Assembly: GCF_000001735.4 (NCBI RefSeq)
Contig: NC_003076.8
Location: forward strand, 25,299,835-25,363,834
Direction: 5' to 3'
Source of the DNA: Arabidopsis thaliana
Taxonomy: Eukaryota; Streptophyta; Magnoliopsida; Brassicales; Brassicaceae
DNA length: 64,000 nt
Shown: in pieces, positions 35,687 through 49,208 of the stretch
Position numbering within the stretch: the first letter of the stretch is position 1
How the letters are laid out: each line of letters starts with the position of its first letter
Position numbers and translations under genes: made by a program
The notes under the pieces: generated by a model
Database searches by the model: none
Told to the model about the DNA's origin: nothing
What the model saw: only the letters and a program-made list of their open reading frames with translations

Positions 35687-38600
35687 GACACAGCTCAACG
35701 AAGTCTGGTCCTTTTTGATTACTTGTTAATAACACGTGGCATTTTTTTATGATAAATATCTTGTTTTTGTTTCTGTTTTACCCTACGCGCCTTTGTAGAT
35801 GCGTGTATGTCAATTAATCTCTGTTTTTTTGGTAACCAGAATAATTGGAAATAAAAGTAGTGAACTGTATATTCAGGAGTTTTGGGGTCTCAGATCTGTA
35901 TTTCTCTGAGATAAGTTATGATTCATTGATAAATAATTTGCGGTTGTCTTTAACACCAACCCAAATGCAAGTAATTGGCTATGGTTTTTCCGTTTTGATA
36001 AATAGATAATCGTATATATAGACACTAAGACACAGATACAATTAGTTGTATCTTAATCTATACACAGATAACACCCAGTATTTGAGTCTACTTTAAAAGC
36101 ATATAGTTACATGTTGTTATAAATTTTTATAAACTAAAATGAAACAGAACTTCTTGCTTACAAAATTTGAAGCAGAAAAACTGAAAATATACTACTGTTT
36201 GACAGAAAAAAAGAACTAACAAATGTGAACAAACCCAACAACAAAAAGCCTATGTGTACTTATCTCATTTATGTTTATATTGGACTAATAAATATACAAA
36301 GCACAATTTAAAAAAAAAAAAATCTCCAGAAGATAAGTTCAATTTTATTTTCCTAGTTTGAATAGTTTGAAAATTTAAGTCTGCATATCATTTTTGGACC
36401 CGAATGACATATTTTATTTAATTAGATAAATATATTTTCTCCATTCAGAGCTCATATCATATGTTAAAATCTATGATCAGTTACATTCATCTTACTACGC
36501 TTAGATATGTATAAAGGATTTGGTGATGCAGCTTATTATAAACTTCCCTAGGACTAATATGCCTCAAACATTGTCAAATAGCCGCAGTGCCCCCTAACAC
36601 AACATATTCTATAATACATTGTATAACAAAAGTATTTTCTTATTCCCAACCTGATATACCAACAGGATCTAACCTATAGATCATTACAATATATTATGTT
36701 TTTAAATGGACCTTTCGATACACCAATGTCGACTATATTTTATTCCCAACATTACACACATATATTAATACTTTCCACTGAAAGTATCTAGAAATAATAT
36801 TGCCTTTGGCCCTTTGTAATGTTTGGGATGACAATAAAACAAGTAATGTATTTTACTTTTGGTACCATGTAGGATGTTTGTCCCCATGATTCATGAAGTC
36901 ACGAATGTTTATCTTTTTTTATTGATCCTACGTGGGAAAAGTGATAAAACCGGTCAAGAAATTTGCCTTTGTGATGTAGAAAAAGTGCTGATAGTAGTAT
37001 TATTCTAAGTTTGAGAAAGGGTGGTTATTGAAGTAAACCGACCCTTGCCTCTTCCCAAGAGCCCACCTCCTCGTCTACGTGGCTTGTTGATCCTCATCCA
37101 CTCTCAAGCCCTCTTGTCTATCCACTTGTCATTCTCTCATTTATCCATTTCTGCCACTGGCCTTTGTTAATTGTGGTTTAAGAATGCCTGAACATCATAG
37201 GATGTTGAAGAACTTATCGAAGAATGAAATAAATTTCGCCGCATATATTACACGTGGCAAATCTGGTAGTCTAGGCCAATATGGCAGTCAAGCTTAACCA
37301 TTAACATCATGACACGTGTCAAATAAGAGCTTTATGTTGCGCATCAAGCTCTTAAACGAAGTACTTAAACGAATTCAGAATCAGTTCCAAGAAATTTCAA
37401 TATCCGTGTTGACATTTAACAACTAGTGTAGACATCTCATAAGGCCATATAACTATTCTAAGTTTCTAACTATTGGAAAATTAATGTGTTAAGGTTTCAG
37501 AGTAGTAGTTTATGTACACTTTTTAGTTTTATAACATTTTATTATAAGATGTCGGGGGTGTTTTCCTTTCATTAACTCTACAAGTATATGTATATTCGAT
37601 ATATTAATCATGTTGTTGTTATAACTTTAAGTATTCACAAATGGCTCTTTAAGAAAACGAAACATCAAAATCCAAAACTTGTGGATAAGTTTCGACGGAA
37701 GAGAAAAGTGAAAAGTGTTAATAAACTAATGGATTTGATGATTTCATGTAAGATTCTTCCCAACACATTTAAGGGTTTAGAAATTAAAATATTACTGAAC
37801 ACTTTCTATTCTAAAATTGTTTGTATTCCACTTGAACTCTGAAGCACTGGAGATTGATGTGCATGTTTATACTCCGATCTTATCCTTTGAGTTTGGACTT
37901 TGGATATATATTGCCCATTTATATAATGCAAGTAGCCAAGTATGAAGTATCATGAATCAGCGATGTACTTATAAAAACTGAAAACAGTAGATTTTTAATG
38001 TTTTTAATTGTGTGTATAGTCTAGTTGGAGAAAGATGTATATTAGTGTATATTTCCATATACATTCTCCAATAAATAATTTTTATGGTTTGACATAAAAG
38101 TCTAACACGAAAAAATAACATGCTCAACACATTCAGTTTAAATATCTAGTTTTTTTATTATTATTATTGTTCATCAAATATGTTACCAAGATTAAAATTT
38201 TAATTTTTACAATAAATGGTTGACTAACTCAAAAATCGGGATGACCGTTGACCTGACCAGCTTCCCATGGTCTTCGGAGCCAACCCTAACCACACGTTGA
38301 CGAGGCGCTGACTCGGAATATTTAGAAACTTATCTTCTTCATTTTTTTTCCTTCTAAACATTTATGCTAATTGCCTAATTGGAAATAAGTTTGTATTTTC
38401 TATTTGGAACACAACAAAGTAAATAAATTAAAGTAGAACAAAATAAAACAGATCTTTGTGCGGCTCACAAATTCTCAATGTGGCGTGGCGGGTAGTTTTG
38501 TTTGGTGCTAGTCTAGCCTTTTAAAATAATCTTTGAACTTGGTCAAACTATAAACAAATTTGTGGGCTTCATGTTGATTTTATAGAAGCTGTGTGCAGTT

Positions 38601-38864
38601 TCTAAGTAAGCTCAGAAACAATTGGGTCTAAAACCTTTCAAAAGGGCCCAAAAATAGAAGAAAAGATTTAAGGGCAGTACGACCTGGAAACAACGATTGT
38701 GTATGTACATGGAGGCACTATATATTGAGGTGTTTTAATATATAAATAGTTAAGATGTATTCATTGATAAGATAATCATAAGCAACATGTTACACTTACA
38801 AGAATAATATATCTTTTATATACACATAAATAGAATAATCGTCGAATAGACAAAGACACCCAAA
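35687..38864. other. BT1 upstream region and GDSL gene 3' flank
   Basis: No gene recognised; the frame at 37588-37842 lacks any domain. Four ACGTG motifs lie at 36930, 37077, 37252 and 37313, the last in the 10-bp palindrome GACACGTGTC (37311-37320). Three TTGAC W-box cores lie in 82 bases (38220-38301). Confidence 0.5.
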
Positions 38865-40262
38865 TCAAGCGAAGCTTTGTTGAATTTGTTGGATAATCGG
38901 AGGAATAATTGTCTGATAAGCTTTCTCCGATGGATGTGCAATGTCCCAAAACACATAACGAGACGCATCCAAGCACGGTATGGGAGCCGCCGGAGCACAA
39001 CAACAAGGTCTAGTTGGCGAGATAAATCCTTAAAAAAAACCAAAAATATGATCATGAAAAATTGATTCACAAGAATTGAAAATTTTATAGCAGTAAAGAT
39101 TTTGGTGATTTAGACTTTACCTGATCTTAGAGGGTTTTTGACAAGTTCGAGGAGAGGATTATACATGTCGACGTATATCGAACGAGAACCTGGGAGCATC
39201 GAGTTGAGGTTGTTGACTTCATCCGCTAACTTCCTATTAAAGAGTCTAGCCACTGCGTTTGCGGGTTCTAGACATAAACCTCCAAGAGCATTGCTTGCTC
39301 CCGGCAAGCAACCCAATGGTAATGTTCCCATAATCGCGAATTTTCTTGCTCCCAAATTATATAATTCCTATATCAATATTGTTTTGTCCATAATGGAATT
39401 TAAAATTTTAAGTCAGAGTATGTAACTTTGGAATTAACTTTGAAAAGTATTATACCTTTATGAATGATTGAGTCCATGAAACCATCAAGTCAGTGTATGA
39501 AAAGATAGTGTATCGAGTGTTTCTTATCGGATTTGTGAAATATGTGATGGCAATATCGTTATTCCCAGCGGAAATGACAAAAACTGCATTCGATATGATT
39601 GATCTTGTTTTCTCTTCGTCTCCTGTGATGCTATTCAGCTTTGCTATGTAAGCTTTGAAGTCATTTAACTGGTCTGGTACCCAAATAACTCCCTATATTT
39701 TTTTTTTAACAAATATGAAATTATATTAGTCATTTTTAATTGTTAGATGAAAGAAATTCAAAGCACATTATCTTAAGTTTAATAACCGTACCTGAATTCT
39801 GGCGGTCATTGGATCTAAACCGGAACCACCAGAAGCAAAACTAACACCGGTTAAGATATCATTGGGTTCAAGGAATGGACTACGATAAGCTGGTACAATA
39901 TTCTTTATTCCCAAACCTTCGGCTGCATTCATTTTTCACCCCACCAAAAAAAATAGAATGATGAATTCACTTTTTAATAACAAAAAAAAAACGTGAAAAT
40001 GATTATAACTCTTAAAGAAATTACCAATCAAATCTGTAGGAATTCTTCCATTGCCAAATCTTCCTGTGGCTCTTCGAGTTACAAAATCTCTTCCATAGGG
40101 ATAGAAATTAACCTTAGTTAGAGTCATGAGATAATTGTTGTTGCCTGTATCGAGAATTGAATCTCCGAACGCTATAACCGCGGGAATATTTCCGGCATGA
40201 ACGATAGAAACTGATATAACAGAGACTAATACTATTGTGGTTTGAATAACTAGAGAATTCAT
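38865..40262 (-). CDS. GDSL esterase/lipase, secreted
   Basis: Five exons, 40262-40025, 39922-39792, 39692-39456, 39367-39121 and 39028-38865, give 338 aa (probably At5g63170). A signal peptide ([18 protein letters not shown]) precedes block [14 protein letters not shown] with nucleophile S35. Block II/III residues are [11 protein letters not shown] and ISAGNNDI. The block V catalytic pair is in [12 protein letters not shown] (Asp and His). Compared with many plant GDSL proteins the conserved Cys-rich C-terminal part is present ([15 protein letters not shown]). A second ATG 12 bases upstream (MPFEMNSL) is possible but would push the hydrophobic core inward. It is likely an apoplastic hydrolase of lipid or cell-wall esters; the substrate is unknown. 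Confidence 0.93.
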
Positions 40263-40346
40263 TTCAAAAGGCATTGATATATTCGTTTTTCACTCAATTC
40301 AAGATGTTTTACCATTAGAGTAAAATGAGATTAAAGGTGCTTCATT

Positions 40347-40353
40347 ATTTATA
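40347..40353 (-). promoter_or_regulatory. GDSL gene TATA box
   Basis: On the gene strand GGTCTATAAATAATG lies about 90 bases upstream of the ATG. Confidence 0.55.
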
Positions 40354-41271
40354 GACCCGACGAAACATAGCTGTTATGGTTAGTTTTTGCTGTTACTGAA
40401 TAACTATTTTTAAGAGGTCCATCGAATCGAATTTATCCATTGATAGGTTTTTATCGCTCATCTTGATTTTTTAGAGAATTATGTTATCCTGTTAACCATT
40501 AGCTGTGTTTGATACGTTACTATAGTTCTGTTTAGACTGAATGCTAAAAATGATACCTTTCCCAGTACGTACACTTAATTCTATATGTATTAAGTATAAT
40601 ATGGAGATATATGTTACATGCTTATATATAGATGTACAAAAAATATAACATGCGTATATACATGTGATAATGTGAGTTAATAACAAGTCATTTAATAACC
40701 CTCATCTGTTTTATGATAAGTGTCATTTTGGCTTATTTCACATATACAGTATTCAGATTTTTCTCAATATACAAACATATCTCTGTTTGACATATCACTA
40801 ATTAAATCATATACTAATAAATGCAAATGTTATTAGTTTTAAACAACGGGTAAAACTGGAATTTGGTTTGAAAAGTCAGCATCAAAAATATTACATTCAG
40901 ACATGAACGACTTCCTTTTTGAAGTGGAGATTTTTGAATATGTCAAATGAGTCAAAATGACAAATTTTTTATAAAACATATGAAGTATTTAAAATGACTA
41001 GCTAATTATATATATGCTACATATTTCTATTATGTTTATACATATAGAATCAAGTGTACATTAGGGATCAAAAGGTATCGTTTTTAGAGTTATAGTTGTA
41101 ATTAAGTTTTAAACCGAGTGAAATAACTCTGCCGACACAACGACAAGATAAAATGTAATAAACTCTTCTTCACTTTCCCATCAAGATTATTACATTAGCT
41201 TTCAAGTGCTAGTTTCATTATATTATATGTATATACACACATGCGCACACATACACGTTGATGGGCTATGA
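40354..41271. other. Spacer between GDSL and pectate lyase genes
   Basis: AT-rich, with no convincing ORF. It should hold the GDSL promoter on the left and the pectate lyase 3' UTR on the right. Confidence 0.5.
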
Positions 41272-43279
41272 TCAACAATGAGAACCCCTTTTGCAGCTGA
41301 GTGCACCCGAGGCTATAGTTATCTCACCAACATGAGAGGACGGTCTCGCGGCTAGACTCGAAGCTTTTGAATAGCTTGATGATTTAGCTGGTCCAGCACC
41401 AGAATAGGTGAAGAATGCACCATTAAGCAGTAGATCTCCTTCAGATCTCCAATTCCAATTTCTCCATTCGTCTTCCGGCGCATCCTCGTGCTTTGTTACC
41501 TATTTCCCCCCAAAAAAGACATAAGGATACAATCCAAGAACTTTGAATAAAATTAAGTGAAATAATTTGACACATAGAATTTGGTTAAAATTGAAGAAAA
41601 AAAAAAAGTTTGTGAACCTCTTTGCTAGATGAGTCATCAGGAGCAAGAAAACGGTTGCCTTGAGAGTTGATGGTAGGATTAGCACTTCCTCCAATTGCAT
41701 ACATTTCCCAATGTGTATAGTCATTGTTCACCACATGGAAATATCCATGTCTACACCTATATTTATATAATTTTTCATTTAGGTTGTTAAAATCAATTTT
41801 CATGTTCTACTTGTAGAATTCATCTCTCTGAATTGATCTACATCTAAAAATAAGATATTAACAAAATGTTAGCTCAACTAACCAACTATTATTTTTTCAG
41901 TTGATTTAGACATAGCTAGCATACTTATTTCGGTTGATCCATCTTAGATTTATTAAAGAACGAAACGTATTAAAGTTTAGAGCAGTAATTGTATCTTGGC
42001 TTTGTTATTTTATTTTAAGAATATGTCCAACCGACAATATACTTGACTTTTATAGTTGGTGACACATATATCCACAAATATAGGTATACTAAATAAAAAA
42101 TTCTGTTTTGATAAAATACCTTGGCATTCTTTGGACGAGGCCTTCTCCAAAATGGTTAAAAGCGATAGTGACTTGCATGTTCTTGTCTTGTTCGTACGTA
42201 TCACTGTGTCCCAATAACATAACCTTATTATGATGCGTCAAATAATTGTTCGAGATCGTTATAGCCGTTGATCCACGAATTGCATCAATTAACCCGTCGT
42301 TGCAATTCGATAGCGAGCAATGATCAACCCACACGTGGCTTCCACCGAATATTGACACACCGTCACCGTCGGATACCGTTCTATATCCGTAATGCTCTGG
42401 TGAGTCACGTACGTAAGTATTCCCACCTTGCTTGCAGTCATGTATGTGTAAACCATGGATGATGATGTTGGTTACATATTGTATGGTTATACATGGCCCA
42501 CCGGAGATGTGTACGGAGGCTCCTCGTCCGTCTAGGGTTTTGAAAGAATTCATGATGAGTTCTTCTTTTAGTTGGATCGTCATGTCTCGCTTAAAAATGA
42601 TCCATAGCGGTTCATCTTGAATGACTGCGTATCTTAGTGTTCCCGGTCTAGGGTTTACTGGATCATCGTTTCCTGGATCCGTGACCACATAGATTTCACC
42701 ATCACGACCGCCAATAGCGTTCTTGCCAAAACCGATACCACAGTCTGCTAACCGTTTTCGGTTTTTCTCCCAATCCTTGTCGCATCGCCAACAATCATCG
42801 ATTGGATTACCACTCCCGCACGAGAAGAACCCTAGCTTCCTTCTTGATATGGACTCGTTTATTTTTCTAATGCATTAACCAACAGACAATATATTAGCAT
42901 TAATTAATCTTGACGTACGTAATTAGGCGTACTCATAAGTCATAGCTATTAATGCAGCAATAGTAACAAGTGAGTTTGTGATCAAGATCAAAATTAGCCT
43001 TGGATAGAAAGAACTTGGAAGCAATATCTAATACCAAACATTTGACTATTTGAGTGTATGTAAAATGCTTTTACATTTTTGTTAGAACATATACCTGTGT
43101 ACTTCCTCGACAACAAGCTCAGGGTCGGAAACGGGCAAAGACGAAGCGAGAGCGGAGAACAAAATGCAGCAGAAAAAGATAAGTGCGAAGGATAGATATG
43201 AAGAATTTAGCATTGTGTTTCTTTGGCTTTTTGTTGTTGATAAATTTGAAGGTATTAAAAGAGAATTGGGACGAAACAT
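41272..43279 (-). CDS. Pectate lyase (PL1 family)
   Basis: Four coding exons, 43279-43095, 42866-42120, 41756-41618 and 41499-41272, give 432 aa from the MFRPNSLL start. A start at 43213 ([20 protein letters not shown]) gives 410 aa and a cleaner signal peptide, so either could be used. PL1 features are present: the N-terminal [10 protein letters not shown] segment, [20 protein letters not shown], the parallel beta-helix core with [10 protein letters not shown], and the [18 protein letters not shown] calcium-binding region. [12 protein letters not shown] and the catalytic Arg region ([15 protein letters not shown]) follow. It cleaves de-esterified homogalacturonan by beta-elimination in the cell wall, with calcium. 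Probably At5g63180. A TATATAG box lies at about 43313-43319. Confidence 0.94.
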
Positions 43280-45660
43280 ATGAGTGAAGAGAGAAAGACA
43301 AAGCAAAGCGATAGACTATATAGCATATGAACACTTCGGGTGATTTATTGCGCATGCAACTTGACGTTAATTGGACCCACCTTGCTTAACCTTTTTCCTC
43401 TTCTTGTGAAATTATTTTGGTGTGTGAGAATGGAATCAACCCAAGTCATTTTAGAGAAGAAGAAATAATGCAAAATGTTTCCTAAGATTCAAATTTCATG
43501 ATACCTGATAAAAAGTGTTTGGCTGAACTAAAAAGTGTTGTTCAGAAATGTAATTCTGATCAAGCTAAACGGAGCTGGTTATGATTTAAAAACGGAAGGA
43601 GTAATATCAGCCATCATTACAAATATAATTGGCTCAACAGTTCTAATAATTAAGATTATCAAACCGATAGCACTTAATACTGTATTCAACATTCAGGTAA
43701 CGCTAGGAATGAGTCACGTGGCTTAAAGAAAAAAAACACAGAACTCGTAATTAAAATCTCAACGAACTTAAAGCTGAATGTTGGTGAAACACTAAGTACG
43801 GTGCACCAAAAGTCAACACTGTGTTAGTAATGTACTTTAGTACTAATATTTAATATTACGGTTTAATTTTTGTACCTTTATCATTACTTTTACGTTTTAA
43901 CGGTTGAATATTATCAATAGCATAGCAGTTAGCTCAATTTAACTGATTTTTTTTTTTTCCTTTTTTTTTTTTTTTGTTAAAGCTCATATAGTAAAGTATT
44001 ACATTTCGAGATACTTTAGTGTTTCTGCTATCTACTAAACCATATTTTGATAACTAAACGTATATGGATTGTAATTGTAAGAATACGATATTTGATACAC
44101 TTTGAATTGTTTGATAAGTTGGTTTTAGAGTGTTTGTTATTATTATTATCTTTATACAAAATGAATTTCTTTTGGTGTCTCAAAGAGATATTGCTTGCAG
44201 GAAAAGAGAAAAGAATAGACCCACCAAAAGCAATAGAATAGGAGAACTGAGCCGACACTGGCCCATAGAGGTTTGATTTTGGGACCACCGAACCATGTGC
44301 TCGAGTCCAATCTTTCAATAAATTCTACACATATAATTTTCTTAAATTCATATAACGTTTTTAGAATAGTAGTGTATTCATTCATATCTAACAATCAGAC
44401 CCTATGTTGAAATTTTGGCTGGTACAAAATGTGTTGACAATCAATGCACATGGGAAGTATTTGCATCATCACTCTATATCCTCCTCCTCCTCCACACTTT
44501 AAAAAGAACAATGTCTTTAAAAACTTAATCAACTATTCGATTACAAGTCTCGCCGACATTTTTCTTTTTGCTAGAGCCATTCATGTTGATGAATTTTCAC
44601 TTCGGGCAAAAATATGGATCATGAGTTTAAGTCTAGTTTTTTTTTTTTAAATTACTGTTAGTAGCAAATTATTTTATACATTAAGCAAATTGTGTATTCT
44701 GGTACATAAACTGCAGAAAACAATTAAATGACATTTCTCACTACATTTTAGACAGTTTTGGACATTCATTCGATTAGTAAATGATTTCGTTCTCGTACGT
44801 GATGAAACACGAGAACCGATCGACATTAATGTTCCTTTTTCAGAATATTCTCAACGCTCAAAAGCTAATCTATATACATTTTTCACTACTTTTTACATGA
44901 TTCATAGAATACAAAAATAATTGAACGCATTTGAATAAGTAACTAAATATAGAGTATGATAATATCTAATTCAACCATTTTAATTATTGACTACATTGGC
45001 TTATCAAACTGAAACTTGATCATTTGGATAAGCAAACTTAACAAATTAATGTTTTGAACAAATGCTCAACTTTACAAGTTTTTTTTGTCTTCTATACGAA
45101 ATCAATTCAAGTTTCATGACATTGTCTTGTGAAAAAAAAACAAGAAAAAATGTAGAGAATTGACCTTTCTATAAAGAAATAGAGTCGTTAGATTGGATTT
45201 AAGGTGGTAGATATAAAGAAAACCGTCGGATCAGAAAATAGAGACAAAAGGGCATGTGACCGGTTTTTGCTTGAAAACTACTTGCTAACTTCTTCTCTAC
45301 TCATTTATCAGTGTTATAATTTTTTTGTTTTTTTTATACACATAGTACGTTCACTAAAATAACAATTTAAAATGAATATTGATATAATTTAGTCATAATA
45401 ATTTGAAAAATATAAAATACAATATCCATATCTGTTTTAAAACTATAAACATGATGGCCATGATCTAATAATATGATTCCATGAAGCATAAAACTTTTAT
45501 TAACGTAGTCAACCATTGGATATTGTCCAGCCCAAAATATCTAATTCAATGGGCCGAACCTACCCAATACAGCCCATTGTTTTGGATTAAAATCTTTAAA
45601 AAAATTGGAGGCTAAATTAAAAAAAGAAGGAAATATTCTAAGCCCTCCACGTATTACGTT
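43280..45660. other. Intergenic 2.4 kb, no gene seen
   Basis: AT-rich with T runs (43950-43976). Short frames on both strands (44028-44318, 44444-44650) have no domain. Site II-like AATGGGCC (45548-45555) and CAGCCCATTG (45570-45579) mark the start of the MRF1 promoter. Confidence 0.5.
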
Positions 45661-46310
45661 GATGACGTGTACCATCGTATATAAACAAATGCACAAAACT
45701 TTATTATATTGTTGTAAAGTAGTACTTTTATTGGCGATCCTCATCCATTTCCTCTCTCGTCGTTGTCTGGGAATCGGTGACTTTTGAATCTTTGCGACTC
45801 TCTTGTAGTGATAAATTGATCGTTATCTACTTTGATACTCTCCGGTCGTTTTTCTCCGGTGCTGGAGATCCGATTCCTTATCTTTTCTGTCTTGGCTCGA
45901 GATCCGAGCCAAGCAGTAAAGAAGACGACTTTGTTTCACGATTTGGAATTTGATTCCTGCGATCACAGGTATGACAGGTTAGATTTTGTTTTGTATAGTT
46001 GTATACATACTTCTTTGTGATGTTTTGTTTACTTAATCGAATTTTTGGAGTGTTTTAAGGTCTCTCGTTTAGAAATCGTGGAAAATATCACTGTGTGTGT
46101 GTTCTTATGATTCACAGTGTTTATGGGTTTCATGTTCTTTGTTTTATCATTGAATGGGAAGAAATTTCGTTGGGATACAAATTTCTCATGTTCTTACTGA
46201 TCGTTATTAGGAGTTTGGGGAAAAAGGAAGAGTTTTTTTGGTTGGTTCGAGTGATTATGAGGTTATTTCTGTATTTGATTTATGAGTTAATGGTCGTTTT
46301 AATGTTGTAG
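45661..46310 (+). promoter_or_regulatory. MRF1 promoter, TATA box and 5' UTR intron
   Basis: GATGACGTGTACC (an ACGT box, 45661-45673) is followed by TATATAAA at 45678-45685. A leader exon ends at a GATCACAG|GTATGA donor (45968/45969). The intron ends with TGTTGTAG at 46310, directly before the ATG. Confidence 0.6.
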
Positions 46311-48729
46311 ATGGCATCGGGTGAGGGAATTTTGACGGATGGACAGTGGAAAAAGCTTGAAATAGCAACTCATAATTCTGGAAGTTTGTCATCATCGCCT
46401 AAATCTCATACTCTCTTTGCTGATCTGAACATTAAGTCTCCCACTGGTGGCAAAGGACCAGTTGCTGGGATTCCTAATAGGCATGTGCGACGTACTCACT
46501 CAGGGAAGCATATTCGTGTTAAGAAGGGTATTAAACTTTCTTCAACCTTTTGTGCTTGTTATTTGGCTAATAGATCCTTTTAGGGAGTGATATGACTCTT
46601 TATTAGTTCCTTTCAAATTTGCTTTAGTGAAAAGACTTAAGTTTTCAGTAGAAGAGTTCAAGTGTGTAGGTGATATATGGTTTACTTATGTGGCAATGAT
46701 ATCTGCAGAGGGTGCTGGTGGCAAAGGAACTTGGGGAAAGCTTCTTGACACTGATGATGGTGACTCCTGTATTGATAAGAATGATCCCAATTACGATAGT
46801 GGAGAGGTACTTTCATATTTGCGCCTTTTGTTTTGTGTTGGATACTTTTCCTTGTTTCTTTAGTGTATCTAACATCCCTTGATTTTATCTTTTATTAGTA
46901 GTTTGCTTTTTTCATTCATATACTCAATTTAACAGGACGCATATGATGGACTTGTTGATTCACCGGTATCAGACCCGTTGAATGATTACAAAAAGTCAGT
47001 AGTTTCCATCATTGACGAATACTTTAGCACCGGGGATGTGAAAGTGGCGGCATCTGACCTCAGGGAACTTGGTTCAAGCGAATATCATCCTTACTTCACC
47101 AAGCGACTTGTTTCTATGGCCATGGACAGACACGATAAGGAGAAGGAAATGGCTTCAGTGCTACTCTCTGCATTGTATGCTGATGTTATTTTACCTGATC
47201 AAATTAGGGATGGATTTATAAGACTTCTCAGATCTGTTGATGACCTTGCGGTGGACATCCTTGATGCTGTTAATGTCCTTGCATTGTTTATTGCACGGGC
47301 CATCGTTGACGAAATTCTCCCTCCGGTTTTTCTGGTTAGATCTAAGAAGATTCTTCCAGAATCTTGCAAAGGGTTTCAGGTTATTGTAACTGCAGAAAAG
47401 AGCTATCTCTCAGCTCCTCACCATGCAGAACTAGTGGAGAAGAAATGGGGAGGTAGTACTCACACTACAGTAGAAGAAACGAAGAAAAAGATATCTGAAA
47501 TCTTGAAGGAATACGTGGAAAACGGAGACACTTACGAAGCTTGTAGATGCATCAGGGAATTAGGTGTCTCGTTTTTCCATCATGAGGTTGTGAAGAGGGC
47601 TTTGGTTCTGGCGATGGATTCTCCAACCGCTGAGTCACTTGTACTAAAGCTGTTGAAGGAAACTGCTGAAGAAGGACTGATCAGTTCGAGTCAAATGGTG
47701 AAGGGATTCTTCCGAGTAGCAGAGAGTCTCGATGACCTTGCTCTAGATATCCCATCTGCCAAAAAGCTGTTTGATTCGATAGTTCCAAAGGCTATTTCTG
47801 GAGGCTGGCTCGATGATTCATTTAAGATAACCTCTGATCAAGATGGAGAAAAATCGAGTCAAGACGGAAAGCTAAGACAGTACAAGAAGGATACAGTGAA
47901 CATAATTCAGGAATATTTCTTATCAGATGACATTCCTGAGCTAATCCGCAGTCTTCAAGATTTAGGGGCACCTGAATATAACCCGGTGTTTCTGAAGAGG
48001 CTCATAACTCTTGCTCTAGACAGGAAAAACAGAGAAAAGGAAATGGCTTCGGTTCTTCTTTCTGCTCTTCACATGGAGCTATTCTCAACTGAAGATTTCA
48101 TAAACGGTTTCATTATGCTCCTGGAATCGGCAGAAGACACAGCTTTAGATATCATGGACGCATCAAACGAACTTGCTCTGTTTTTAGCTAGAGCTGTGAT
48201 TGACGACGTCTTAGCTCCACTTAACCTTGAAGATATCTCAACCAAGCTGCCTCCAAAATCAACCGGAACCGAAACAGTCCGCTCAGCCAGGTCTCTTATC
48301 TCCGCCAGACACGCAGGAGAGAGACTCCTAAGAAGCTGGGGAGGTGGAACCGGCTGGATAGTGGAAGATGCAAAGGACAAAATCTCGAAACTCCTAGAAG
48401 AATACGAAACAGGAGGAGTAACATCAGAAGCTTGTCAATGTATCCGCGATCTAGGGATGCCTTTTTTCAACCACGAAGTAGTGAAGAAAGCTTTGGTGAT
48501 GGCAATGGAGAAGCAGAATGATCGGTTACTGAATCTGCTTGAGGAGTGTTTTGGTGAAGGATTGATTACAACTAACCAAATGACGAAAGGGTTTGGTCGT
48601 GTTAACGACAGCCTCGATGACTTGTCGCTTGATATACCGAACGCGAAAGAGAAGTTTGAGCTGTATGCTAGTCATGCCATGGACAATGGTTGGATCCTTC
48701 CCGAGTTTGGGATTTCTGCAACTCAGTGA
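46311..48729 (+). CDS. MRF1: MA3-domain translation regulatory factor MRF1
   Basis: Three coding exons, 46311-46527, 46709-46806 and 46936-48729, give 702 aa (probably At5g63190). The N-terminal 119 residues are low in structure, with GKHIRVKKEG basic residues. Four MA3 domains follow at about 120-240, 282-405, 417-538 and 579-702. Domains 1 and 3 (YKK...IIDEYF / IIQEYF) resemble each other, as do 2 and 4 (KKISEILKEY / KDKISKLLEEY), so the array arose by duplication of a pair. MA3 domains bind eIF4A. In animals the related PDCD4 has two and inhibits translation. Arabidopsis MRF1 is reported as a ribosome-associated factor that responds to TOR and energy status. The start codon directly follows the 5' UTR intron acceptor. 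Confidence 0.96.
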
Positions 48730-49208
48730 TTAGTGGTTCTCTTATCAGTTTCTTGTGTTTGTGCTTACGATACTTTCCTCACTATCTACATATATGTATG
48801 GATTCAGTTAGTAGATAAACATGAGATGTTTATATGTTCATGTGTTTCTGTCTGGTTGTTGTGTTTTGTCTTTGTACTGATATCTTTTAGTGTGTTCTAA
48901 TTTCTGATGGATTTTTGTTACATTGAAAATAAGTTATTAGCATGGTTAATTTGTGTTAACTTATTACTCTTGTGATATTTTATGAAAATTATTTATAAAT
49001 ATAGAAAATATGGTAATTAAATTATAAAAAGATAAATAAAAATATATTTGTTCGGTCGGTGAGATAATTATGACTCCGGTTCCGGGATAGAGCAAACAAA
49101 AGGATAGACCAATACTCGTTGCCAAACAGCTTTATCCTCGTTTTTATATTTGTTTTGATTCTTTCTTCTTCTGCTCAACTTTACTGTCCGGCGTACTCAG
49201 CACCATCA
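48730..49208. other. Short spacer, MRF1 3' UTR and TPR gene promoter
   Basis: About 480 AT-rich bases between two same-strand genes. No separate gene seen. Confidence 0.5.

Noticed and set aside
37588-37842. 84-codon plus-strand frame in the BT1 upstream region
   Set aside because: Lys/Ile-rich composition typical of AT-rich spacer, with no domain, signal peptide or promoter.
43560-43610. ACGGAAGGAGTA resembling a Stowaway right end
   Set aside because: No matching inverted end within several hundred bases upstream and no second TA site in a suitable position.
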